Origin: Alphaproteobacteria bacterium
Lineage (GTDB): Bacteria > Pseudomonadota > Alphaproteobacteria > Rhizobiales > GCA-2746425
Length of the DNA stretch: 64,000 nucleotides
Assembly: GCA_024743215.1 (NCBI GenBank)
Contig: JANSWZ010000003.1
Location: 1 to 64,000 of the forward strand
Direction of reading: 5' to 3'
Shown: piece after piece, positions 9,747-18,603 of the stretch
Numbering within the stretch: position 1 is the first letter of the stretch
Layout: the number at the start of each line of letters is the position of its first letter
The notes under the pieces: model-generated
What the model was told of the DNA's origin: nothing
The model's input: the letters and a program-made list of their open reading frames with translations, nothing else
The model's database searches: none
Made by a program: the position numbers and the translations under genes

Positions 9747-11377
9747 TATGCTGCCTCCCGAATTGGTGGCGTCGTTGGTTGCAGATTGGTGTCTGTTCTG
9801 ATGTCTTCGCGGGTGAGATCAAGCGGCATGGTGATGTAGATTTCAGTGCCGCACGTGACGCCTTCGAAATCTGCGGGCCCAATGGCCAGTCTACCGCCAT
9901 AGCTTTCCACACGTTCCATCATGTTGCGAATGCCAAGGCCGGTGTCAGCGGATGCGGAGGCGGTGCTGCCTGACCCGCTATTGCGTAGTTTGGACGGCAG
10001 GCCTTTTCCATTGTCACGAATGCGCATGATGAGAATGCCGTCCTGTCGTTTCAGCGCTACACTGACGCGGCTGGCCTCGGCATGTTTGGCAATATTTGTG
10101 AGACTTTCCTGAAGCACGCGGTAAAGCGCCGTTTTAGCACCATCCGGCAAGCTTGGGCCGACCGGTGTTGCCGTCACAGCCACCTGAAGCCGGGTCTGAT
10201 CGGCAAAATCATTGCACAGGTTCTGTATGGCGGCGGCAAGGCCCAGATCATCCAGCACGCTTGGGCGCAGATCCTTGGAAATGCGGCGCACTTCACTGAT
10301 GGCATTCTCCAGAACGCGCATGGATTTGGCGATCAGCGCGCGGGGGCTGGTGCTGGCGGTTGCTTCCCGCATTTCTTCCGCTCCGTCCCGACTGACTGGA
10401 TGGGCCGGCGGATCTGCTGGAGCCTGTGCATGGGCCAAATCCAGCGAATAGCGTGCGCCGACCAGCAACTGGCTGATGCCGTCATGCAATTCAGTGGAGA
10501 CGCGTTTGCGCTCTTCTTCCTGCACATTCACGATGCGCCGCGTCAGATCCTTCAACTTGCTGTCAGCAAATCGTTCTTCAGACAGACGGATGGCAAACAA
10601 CATGGCGCTGACCATCAGCACGGCAATAAATGTCAGTGCAAACAGGATAATCGCCGTCTGGTTGACGTTTTCTTCGGTCTGGGCGCGCAGAATGGTAATC
10701 TCGTTCTCAATGTCATCAAGATAGAGGCCGGTGCCGAACATCCAGCCCCATTTTGGAAGGTAATCTGCATAGCCCAGCTTTTCAGCGGCCTGGCCAGTGG
10801 TGGGCTTGTTCCAGATATAGCGGTGAAAGCCGCCACCATCTTGAGCTGCCTTGATGAGGTTGCGGATGACGTAGTCGCCATTGGGGTCCTGCAGATCCCA
10901 CCAGTTTTCGCCCACCAGTTCCGGCAGGCGCGGATGCACCAGGCTGTTGCCATCATTGTCATAGACAAAGAAATAGCCATCATCGCCAAAAGTCATATCG
11001 TGCAATATCTGCATGACCTCCGCCTGCGCCGCTTCCTGACCGGCCGGCTCGGCATCATAAAGGTGGCGGATTGAGGTTTGTGCCAATGATATGTAATTGC
11101 GGATTTCGGCCTGCCGGGCCGCCAATATGCGCTTTTCCACGGTGGCCAGTTCTGCTTGTATTAGACGGTCTGCCTGGAAGGAGATCACCAGCCAACTGAG
11201 TGCCGATACGGCCAACAATGGCAGAATTGTTATCAGAAGCAGCCGCGTCCTGAAGGTCAGCCGGGGTAGTTTATTGGGTCTCATATCTGGCTCCATGATG
11301 AATGCACGGGCCGCTTTTTGATTGTCCGGATCATTGTTTGCCTCCCCCTGACATCCAAACTCAGTAGTAATACGCAT
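9746..11377 (-). CDS. Cache-domain sensor histidine kinase (HisKA_3/NarX-type)
   Basis: N-terminal TM plus Cache-like region (YFFVYDNDGNSLVHPRLPELVGENWWDLQDPNG), ERKRVSTELHDGISQLLVGARYSLD, GLGIRNMMERVESYGG. True start may be about 11284. Confidence 0.92.
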   Translation of the reverse strand: MRITTEFGCQGEANNDPDNQKAARAFIMEPDMRPNKLPRLTFRTRLLLITILPLLAVSALSWLVISFQADRLIQAELATVEKRILAARQAEIRNYISLAQTSIRHLYDAEPAGQEAAQAEVMQILHDMTFGDDGYFFVYDNDGNSLVHPRLPELVGENWWDLQDPNGDYVIRNLIKAAQDGGGFHRYIWNKPTTGQAAEKLGYADYLPKWGWMFGTGLYLDDIENEITILRAQTEENVNQTAIILFALTFIAVLMVSAMLFAIRLSEERFADSKLKDLTRRIVNVQEEERKRVSTELHDGISQLLVGARYSLDLAHAQAPADPPAHPVSRDGAEEMREATASTSPRALIAKSMRVLENAISEVRRISKDLRPSVLDDLGLAAAIQNLCNDFADQTRLQVAVTATPVGPSLPDGAKTALYRVLQESLTNIAKHAEASRVSVALKRQDGILIMRIRDNGKGLPSKLRNSGSGSTASASADTGLGIRNMMERVESYGGRLAIGPADFEGVTCGTEIYITMPLDLTREDIRTDTNLQPTTPPIREAA

Positions 11378-11512
11378 TTTTTCCGCAGTTAACGCAATAG
11401 CCTTCTTGAAAGTGATTGCCTAGACAGACATTTGCACCATTTGTGATGGTGGACGCGCCTATGCGCGTGGTAAGAATTTCGCATGACTTTGTGCAAGGGA
11501 GGAAATCTGCAC

Positions 11513-12622
11513 ATGACTAATTCAAATTCAAAATTGGGTCGTCGATCCTTTATCAAATCCGCTGGTCTGGTAACCGCCGGTGGCGCGGTGGCGAGCACAT
11601 TGGCGACGCCAGCATTGGCTCAGGACAAGCGTGAACTGAAAATGGTCACAACCTGGGGAAAAAACCTGCCAGGTCTGGGCACTGGTGCTCAGCGTCTAGC
11701 AGACCGTATCACAGCGGCTTCAGAAGGCCGCATTACTGTTAAACTGTTTGCTTCCGGTGAGTTGGTTCCAGCATTTGAAAGCCATGATGCGGTGTCCAGC
11801 GGTACTGCTGACATGTATCACGGTGCGGAATATTATTGGCAAGGCAAAAACAAGGCATTCAACTTCTTCGCTGCAGTTCCAATGGGGCTTACAGCGGCAG
11901 AAAATGATGCCTGGATGCAGTTTGGCGGTGGCCAGGAATTGTGGGATGAGCTGTCTGCAGGTTTCGGCGTCAAGGCGTTGCCTGCCGGTAATACAGGTGC
12001 CCAGATGGGTGGCTGGTTCCGCAATGAAGTCAACACAGTTGAAGATTTGAAGGGCATCAAAATGCGTATGCCCGGACTTGGTGGCGAAGTGTTGCGCCGT
12101 GTTGGCATGACAGCTGTTTCGCTGCCCGGTGGTGAAGTGTTCCCTGCATTGCAGGCCGGAACGATTGATGCAACTGAGTGGGTTGGTCCTTGGCTTGATC
12201 TCGTGTTTGGTTTCCACAAGGTGGCCAAATTTTACTATGGTCCCGGTTTCCATGAGCCCGGCACCACCCTTTCCCTGGGTATCAACAAAGGTGTGTGGGA
12301 TTCGTTCTCCGATGCTGACCGCGCGCTCATCACGGCATGTTCGTATGCCGAAAACAATCAGATGTATGCCGAGATCAATTTCCGGAATGGCGGAGCTTTG
12401 GCTGAGCTTGTCAGCCAGCATGGCGTGCAGCGCAGAGACTTCTCCGATGAGATCTTTGACGCGTTTGCCAAGGCATCAGAAGAAGTTGTCGCGGAAGTGG
12501 CCGAAGATGATCTTGGCCGCAGAATTGTAGACAGCTTCCGCAAAGCCCGTACAGATCTTGGTGGCTGGTTGAATGTGCAGGAACTGCCATATGTGCAGCG
12601 CCGCAACAAATATCTCGGATAA
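11513..12622 (+). CDS. TRAP transporter substrate-binding protein (DctP family, Tat-type signal)
   Basis: RRSFIKSAGLVTAGGAVASTLATPALA signal, DctP-family body; followed by dctQ and dctM-like genes. Confidence 0.93.
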   Translation: MTNSNSKLGRRSFIKSAGLVTAGGAVASTLATPALAQDKRELKMVTTWGKNLPGLGTGAQRLADRITAASEGRITVKLFASGELVPAFESHDAVSSGTADMYHGAEYYWQGKNKAFNFFAAVPMGLTAAENDAWMQFGGGQELWDELSAGFGVKALPAGNTGAQMGGWFRNEVNTVEDLKGIKMRMPGLGGEVLRRVGMTAVSLPGGEVFPALQAGTIDATEWVGPWLDLVFGFHKVAKFYYGPGFHEPGTTLSLGINKGVWDSFSDADRALITACSYAENNQMYAEINFRNGGALAELVSQHGVQRRDFSDEIFDAFAKASEEVVAEVAEDDLGRRIVDSFRKARTDLGGWLNVQELPYVQRRNKYLG

Positions 12623-12632
12623 ACCTATCTGA

Positions 12633-12668
12633 AAAAAACCTCCCGCATGAAAGTGCGGGAGGTTTTTT
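12633..12668 (+). terminator. Intercistronic Rho-independent terminator/attenuator between dctP and dctQ
   Basis: aaaaaacctcccgca / tgcgggaggtttttt: 15-bp perfect stem, 6-nt loop, ending in a T-tract. Confidence 0.85.
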
Positions 12669-12707
12669 ACTTCAACTCAATATCTCACACGCCTTGGGGG
12701 CCATATC

Positions 12708-13295
12708 ATGCGTGCGCTGGCTGATCTGATTGATCGGGTCAATAAATCTATCGGCAGAACCGTCATGTGGTTCGCTCTGTTCATTGTTCTCATTCAGTTT
12801 GTTGTTGTGGTGATGCGCTATGTCTTTGGCGTCGGGTCTATTTTTGCGCAGGAGAGCATCACCTATCTGCATGGTTTTCTGTTTATGCTGGCGGCTGCCT
12901 ACACGTTGCTGACTGATGGTCATGTGCGCGTTGATATTTTTTACCGCGATGCCCATCCGCGCAAAAAGGCGATGGTCAATCTGTTTGGTGCCTTCCTTCT
13001 CATGATCCCGGTCTGTGTGCTGATTTTCTGGACATCTTTTCCCTACGTCATGGCATCCTGGGCGGCTCTGGAAGGGTCACCGGAAACCAGTGGTATTCAG
13101 GCACGATACATTCATAAAACCGCTATTCTGGCGTTCGCTGCGATGATGGCCCTGCAAGGCGTTTCCATGGCCATTCGTGCATTGCTTGCACTGGGCGGCG
13201 ATGAAATGGAAATCGATCGATTGCGGATGAGCCAGGAATTGCCGGAACTGCGCGAGAAACTAACCGAAAAAACGCGCGCCGGGGGGCAGACATAA
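12708..13295 (+). CDS. TRAP transporter small permease (DctQ)
   Basis: Four-TM protein, operon position between dctP and dctM, family pattern. Confidence 0.9.
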   Translation: MRALADLIDRVNKSIGRTVMWFALFIVLIQFVVVVMRYVFGVGSIFAQESITYLHGFLFMLAAAYTLLTDGHVRVDIFYRDAHPRKKAMVNLFGAFLLMIPVCVLIFWTSFPYVMASWAALEGSPETSGIQARYIHKTAILAFAAMMALQGVSMAIRALLALGGDEMEIDRLRMSQELPELREKLTEKTRAGGQT

Positions 13296-14887
13296 TGGAC
13301 GTCTCTATTGGACAATCGCTCGATCTTTTGATGTTTGCCACGGTTTGCGTGGTGCTTTTGATGGGCTTTCCGGTGGCGTTTACGCTGGCCGGAACAGGGC
13401 TGGCCTTCGGCCTGATCGGTTATGCGGCAGGTGTTTTCGACCCGTCCTTCCTGCTTGCCACTCCGCAACGCCTGTTCGGCATCATGACCAATGAGGTTCT
13501 CATTGCCGTGCCGCTGTTCGTGTTTATGGGGGTCATGCTGGAGCGCTCCAAGGTTGCCGAAGAATTGCTGGAGACGATGGGTCAGCTCTTCGGGACTTTA
13601 AGGGGCGGTCTGGGCTTGTCGGTCACCATTGTGGGGGCTTTGCTGGCCGCATCGACCGGGATTGTGGGTGCCACCGTTGTCACCATGGGTCTGCTGTCTT
13701 TGCCGACCATGCTGGAACGTGGCTATTCCAAACGGCTGGCCTGCGGCTCAATCGCTGCATCGGGAACTCTGGGGCAGATCATTCCGCCTTCGATTGTTCT
13801 GGTGATATTGGGCGATCAGATATCCAACGCCTATCAAAAGGCTCAGTTGGATATGGGTAATTTCTCGCCGGATACTGTGTCTGTAGGTGACCTGTTTGCA
13901 GGGGCTCTGCTGCCCGGATTGATGCTGGTCGGGATGTATATGTTGTATCAGATAGGCATGGCTATTCTGAGCCCGGGAAGTTCGCCCGCAATGCCTCCTG
14001 AATCTGGTCAAAGGGTCAGTATTGGCAAAGTGTTTCATGCCCTTGTGCCCCCCATCGTACTGATTATCTCGGTGCTGGGCTCCATTCTTGGTGGCATTGC
14101 AACGCCAACGGAAGCTGCTGCCGTGGGTGCCATCGGCTCCATTTTTCTTGCTGGTTTGCGCGTAGGCAATGGCAGCCCGTGGCCTATCTATCTGGCGGCA
14201 ATAGCGCTGGTCGTGGTTCTGTTCATGACAGTCAATCTTGATCTCCGGGTCGCGCGCGATGAAATCTCGCAATTTGATCGATATGCCATTTACGCGGCGG
14301 CTGTGTGTTGCCTGATCGTGGCGACTGGTATTGGCGTGGCCCTTTTGCGTGTTTTCCGTGAAGGGGTTCTGACCAAAGTGGTGGAAGGCACCACCCATGT
14401 GACGACCATGGTGTTTGTCATTCTGATCGGTGCGTCCATTTTCTCGCTGGTTTTCCGCGGGCTGGGTGGTGAAGAACTGGTTCATGAAATGCTGAGTGAC
14501 ATACCTGGCGGCACCATTGGTGTTGTTCTGACGGTCATGTTGCTGATGTTCGTTCTGGGTTTCTTTCTGGATTTTCTGGAAATTGTGTTTGTGGTGGTGC
14601 CTCTGGTCGCTCCCATCCTTCTGCAGCTTGAAATGCCGAATGGAGATCCGATCAGCCCGGTCTGGCTGGGCATCATGATGGCCGTCAATCTGCAGACATC
14701 CTTCCTGACGCCGCCATTTGGTTTTGCCCTGTTCTATCTGCGCGGTGTCGCACCACCCAGCGTCAAGACATCGGATATTTACCTCGGGGCCATTCCCTTT
14801 GTTCTGATCCAGATGATTGCTCTGGTGGTTCTGTGGTATTTGCCAGCGCTGGCAACATGGTTGCCAAAAGTGGTTTACGGTCCATAG
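13295..14887 (+). CDS. TRAP transporter large permease (DctM)
   Basis: DctM motifs such as AASTGIVGATVVTMGLLSLPTMLERGYSKRLACGSIAASGTLGQIIPPSI. Confidence 0.95.
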   Translation: MDVSIGQSLDLLMFATVCVVLLMGFPVAFTLAGTGLAFGLIGYAAGVFDPSFLLATPQRLFGIMTNEVLIAVPLFVFMGVMLERSKVAEELLETMGQLFGTLRGGLGLSVTIVGALLAASTGIVGATVVTMGLLSLPTMLERGYSKRLACGSIAASGTLGQIIPPSIVLVILGDQISNAYQKAQLDMGNFSPDTVSVGDLFAGALLPGLMLVGMYMLYQIGMAILSPGSSPAMPPESGQRVSIGKVFHALVPPIVLIISVLGSILGGIATPTEAAAVGAIGSIFLAGLRVGNGSPWPIYLAAIALVVVLFMTVNLDLRVARDEISQFDRYAIYAAAVCCLIVATGIGVALLRVFREGVLTKVVEGTTHVTTMVFVILIGASIFSLVFRGLGGEELVHEMLSDIPGGTIGVVLTVMLLMFVLGFFLDFLEIVFVVVPLVAPILLQLEMPNGDPISPVWLGIMMAVNLQTSFLTPPFGFALFYLRGVAPPSVKTSDIYLGAIPFVLIQMIALVVLWYLPALATWLPKVVYGP

Positions 14888-14991
14888 AGTCGGATTTCAA
14901 AACCCTCAATTGTTGAAAAAGCGTCGTTGAATGAGTTTGAACGGCGCTTTCTGCCAGGTGGGCAATTGACAGTCCGGCTGTTGCGCCCAAC

Positions 14992-15687
14992 ATGGAGAGC
15001 ATGCCCATTTTTTTGATCCTTGCCATTTTGTTCATTCTGCTGATTTTCGGACCCTCTTTCTGGGTGCGGCGACAGCTTAAGAAGCACGCACGCCCCAGGC
15101 CAGATTTTCCTGGAACCGGCGGTGAACTGGCATTGCATCTGATTCAGCGTGCCGGGCTGCGTGGTGTCGGCGTGGAGCCGATCGATGAGGGCGGGGATCA
15201 TTATGACCCTGAAACCCGGACGATCCGTCTCAGCCGGTCATTTTACCGCGGGAAGTCCGTTTCCGCTGTTGCTGTTGCAGCCCATGAAGTTGGGCACGCC
15301 CTGCAACATGCACGCAATGAAAAGCTCTTCCATTTGCGTATGGCGCTGGCGAAATCCATTCAGCCGATCAACAAGATTGCCGGTGCGCTGCTGATTGTCG
15401 GCCCGATGATTGCGATGATCGCTCGTGCGCCCAGTTTCAGCCTGATGTTTTTTCTGTTGGGCATTCTGGTTCTTGTTCTGCAACTGGTCATTCACCTTGT
15501 CACGCTGCCGGTGGAATTTGACGCCAGTTTCGGCAAGGCACTTCCTATTTTGGCGGGCGGTGACTATCTCGATCAGTCAGATTTGCCCGCAACACGTTCG
15601 GTTTTAAGGGCCGCTTCACTGACTTATGTGGCCCAATCTCTGGCGGGTGTGTTCAATCTTTGGCGGCTTTTGCGTCTGCTGCGATAG
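14992..15687 (+). CDS. Zinc metallopeptidase (YugP/Zn_peptidase_2-like)
   Basis: VAAHEVGHALQHARN zinc motif with hydrophobic segments. Confidence 0.85.
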   Translation: MESMPIFLILAILFILLIFGPSFWVRRQLKKHARPRPDFPGTGGELALHLIQRAGLRGVGVEPIDEGGDHYDPETRTIRLSRSFYRGKSVSAVAVAAHEVGHALQHARNEKLFHLRMALAKSIQPINKIAGALLIVGPMIAMIARAPSFSLMFFLLGILVLVLQLVIHLVTLPVEFDASFGKALPILAGGDYLDQSDLPATRSVLRAASLTYVAQSLAGVFNLWRLLRLLR

Positions 15688-15781
15688 AAATTTTGAAGCC
15701 TACCTTGGAATTACTCTAAAAACGCTCTAGCTACTCTCATGTCACAAGCGACCAATGAGATAATCACCAGCGAGGGCATTC

Positions 15782-16891
15782 ATGCTTAAAGATACCACCG
15801 ATAACAGCGCTCCGACCGTATCTGTCGCGCTGGATGAGCGATATCTGCGGATGAAGCAAGTCCAACTGCCTGGTGATCACCCACCCGTTAAGGCAGGCAA
15901 AGTTGGTGTTCTTCTGGTAAATCTTGGCACGCCTGACGGCACTGAAAAGAAGCCGATGCGCCGTTACCTCAAAGAATTTCTGATGGATAAACGGGTGATC
16001 GAATGGCCGCGCGCGCTGTGGTTTCCAATTCTGTTCGGCATTGTGCTGAACGTCCGCCCCAAAAAGAGCGGGGCTGCTTATGCCGAAATCTGGAATTATG
16101 AGCTGAATGAATCCCCGTTGCGGACATTTACCCGCAGTCAGGGCGAACAATTGGCTGAAATTCTCGCCGGGCATGAACATGTAGTGGTGGACTGGGCCAT
16201 GCGGTATGGCAAGCCGCCCATCAAGGAACGCATTGAAGCCTTGCAGGCCGCAGGTTGTGAGCGGATTTTGGTGTTCCCGCTATATCCGCAATATGCAGCT
16301 GCCACTACGGCCACAGTCAACGACAAGACCTTTGAAGCGTTGATGCAGATGCGCTGGCAACCGGCCTTGCGCACCGTGCCGCCTTACCATGATGACCCAG
16401 CCTATATTGACGCCTTGGCTGCCAGTATTGAGACCTGTCTGGGGAAGCTTGATTTTGAACCGGAAAAGGTGATTGCGTCCTATCATGGCATTCCGCAGAG
16501 CTACTTCAAAAAAGGCGATCCCTATCATTGTCATTGCATGAAAACATCTCGGCTTCTGGAAGAGCGCCTTGGCTGGGACAGCGGCCCGAACAAGGGGCGT
16601 TTGATGACCTGCTTTCAATCGCGTTTTGGACCGGAAGAATGGCTGCAGCCCTACACGGACAAGACTGTTGAAAAACTGGCTAAGGAGGGGGTCAAAAGCG
16701 TAGCTGTCTTCAATCCTGGCTTTGTTTCCGATTGTCTTGAAACGCTGGAAGAAATTGCGGGAGAAGCTGGTGAGATATTTGAGGAGCATGGCGGCGAACA
16801 TTTTGCGCATATTCCGTGCCTGAATGACACGCCGGAAGGCATGGCCGTGATTGAAACCATGGTGCGGCGCGAACTTTCCGGCTGGATCTGA
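15782..16891 (+). CDS. hemH: Ferrochelatase
   Basis: KVGVLLVNLGTPDGTEKKPMRRYLKEFLMDKRVIEWP, SYHGIPQSYFKKGDPYHCHCMKT, FNPGFVSDCLETLEEI. Confidence 0.97.
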   Translation: MLKDTTDNSAPTVSVALDERYLRMKQVQLPGDHPPVKAGKVGVLLVNLGTPDGTEKKPMRRYLKEFLMDKRVIEWPRALWFPILFGIVLNVRPKKSGAAYAEIWNYELNESPLRTFTRSQGEQLAEILAGHEHVVVDWAMRYGKPPIKERIEALQAAGCERILVFPLYPQYAAATTATVNDKTFEALMQMRWQPALRTVPPYHDDPAYIDALAASIETCLGKLDFEPEKVIASYHGIPQSYFKKGDPYHCHCMKTSRLLEERLGWDSGPNKGRLMTCFQSRFGPEEWLQPYTDKTVEKLAKEGVKSVAVFNPGFVSDCLETLEEIAGEAGEIFEEHGGEHFAHIPCLNDTPEGMAVIETMVRRELSGWI

Positions 16892-17030
16892 GCGACCTCT
16901 TTGACCGGAAGGCACATGGCCTGACAATCGGCGGGATTGTACATGCTTCATAAAAGTCCCATATATTAATGATGGTAATAATGGTGAAAGCAGGCGGATT
17001 CCGGCTGTCCGGACCCTGGTATGGGAAGTT

Positions 17031-17999
17031 TTGATGTTTGGTTTTGACGTATTTGTACTGAGTCTGGTTATTCTGCTCGTCGTTGTCCTGTTTTTTACAC
17101 TGAAACAGGTGCCGCAGGGCTTCAATTACACCGTAGAACGGTTTGGTCGTTACACCCGTACCATGAAACCTGGCTTAAACATTCTTGTGCCTTTCATCGA
17201 CCGGATTGGCGCGCGGCTGAACATGATGGAACAGGTGCTGGACGTGCCGTCTCAGGAAGTTATCACCAAGGACAATGCGTCCATTACCGCCGATGGAGTA
17301 ACCTTTTTTCAGGTGCTTGATGCAGCACAGGCGGCCTATGAGGTCTCTGGACTTGAGAATGCGGTTCTGAACCTGACCATGACCAATATCAGGACCGTGA
17401 TGGGGTCCATGGATCTTGATCAATTGCTTTCCAATCGTGACGAGATCAATGCCCGGTTGTTGTCAGTGGTCGATCAGGCGGTTTCGCCCTGGGGCCTGAA
17501 AATCACACGTATTGAAATCAAGGACATCAATCCACCGCGTGACCTGGTTGAGGCCATGGGCCGCCAGATGAAAGCGGAACGGGAAAAGCGTGCCTCCATT
17601 CTGGAAGCGGAGGGCATGCGCCAGTCGGCCATTTTGCGCGCTGAAGGCGAAAAGCAATCACAGATTCTGGAATCTGAAGGCCGTCGCGAAGCTGCATTCC
17701 GGGATTCAGAAGCACGTGAGCGTGAGGCCGAAGCGGAGGCCCGAGCGACAACAGTTGTTTCCGACGCCATTGCTGCCGGTGATATTCAGGCGATCAACTA
17801 TTTTGTTGCGGGGAAATATGTCGACGCGCTACAGGCTATTGCCAGTGCGCCGAACCAGAAAGTGTTGATGCTTCCGGTGGAAGCGGCTTCCGTGATCGGG
17901 TCTATTGGCGGCGTCGCCGAAATCGCGCGCGAAGCTTTCGGTGATAGCAAAAATTCGACACGCAAGGGCGGTCCGCGCCTGCCTGACACAGGACAGTGA
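17031..17999 (+). CDS. SPFH/stomatin-like membrane protein (QmcA type)
   Basis: [33 protein letters not shown]; paired with an NfeD-like gene. Confidence 0.93.
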   Translation: MMFGFDVFVLSLVILLVVVLFFTLKQVPQGFNYTVERFGRYTRTMKPGLNILVPFIDRIGARLNMMEQVLDVPSQEVITKDNASITADGVTFFQVLDAAQAAYEVSGLENAVLNLTMTNIRTVMGSMDLDQLLSNRDEINARLLSVVDQAVSPWGLKITRIEIKDINPPRDLVEAMGRQMKAEREKRASILEAEGMRQSAILRAEGEKQSQILESEGRREAAFRDSEAREREAEAEARATTVVSDAIAAGDIQAINYFVAGKYVDALQAIASAPNQKVLMLPVEAASVIGSIGGVAEIAREAFGDSKNSTRKGGPRLPDTGQ

Positions 18000-18009
18000 G
18001 ACTGTGCTG

Positions 18010-18489
18010 ATGGAAAACAATGGCTCCTACCTCTTGCAACTGGCTTCAGACCTTGGGCCTTGGGCCTGGTTGATTGGTGGCATTGTTTTGCTGGCGCTGG
18101 AATTGGCCATGCCGGGCAGTTTTCTGATCTGGCTGGGTCTGGCCGCGCTGGTGGTTGGCATCGCGTCTTTTGTCGTTGACTTGTCATGGCAGGTGGCCTG
18201 GATCGGTTTTGCGGCACTGGCACTTGTTTTTCTGCTGGTGGGGCGCAGATTGTTTTCTGCAGAGCGAACGACTTCGGATCGACCCCATTTGAATGAGCGC
18301 GGTCAGGCGTTGATTGGACGACAATTTACGCTGACTGAACCGATTGTAGGTGGCGAAGGGCGTGTGCGCATTGGCGATACGCTGTGGCGTGTCCGGGGGC
18401 CCAATCTGACAGCTGGAACGCAGATTGAAGTCAGCCAGACAGACAGTGCAACATTGATTGTTGTCCCTGTTGCCACCGGTAATTCTTAG
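18010..18489 (+). CDS. NfeD-like membrane protein
   Basis: TM segments plus OB-fold-like C-terminus (GQALIGRQFTLTEPIVGGEGRVRIGDTLWRVRGP); downstream of the SPFH gene. Confidence 0.87.
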   Translation: MENNGSYLLQLASDLGPWAWLIGGIVLLALELAMPGSFLIWLGLAALVVGIASFVVDLSWQVAWIGFAALALVFLLVGRRLFSAERTTSDRPHLNERGQALIGRQFTLTEPIVGGEGRVRIGDTLWRVRGPNLTAGTQIEVSQTDSATLIVVPVATGNS

Positions 18490-18603
18490 ACGAAGTGACC
18501 CAACCGAAAGTTCAATAGGCTGGCGCTTGCTCGTCAACCTTTGGGCATTTACTCTGTACTGACCAAGAACCCAGCAGCCCATCAGCTCAGCAGTATTGTG
18601 CCC

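Noticed and set aside
10082-11074. 330-aa plus-strand ORF
   Set aside because: Antisense shadow of the sensor histidine kinase gene.
11720-12421. 233-aa minus-strand ORF
   Set aside because: Antisense to the dctP gene; no recognisable domain.
13748-14485. 245-aa minus-strand ORF
   Set aside because: Antisense to the TRAP DctM gene; low-quality composition rich in Gln/His/Asn.
16280-17125. 281-aa minus-strand ORF
   Set aside because: Antisense to hemH and the SPFH gene start; shadow ORF.
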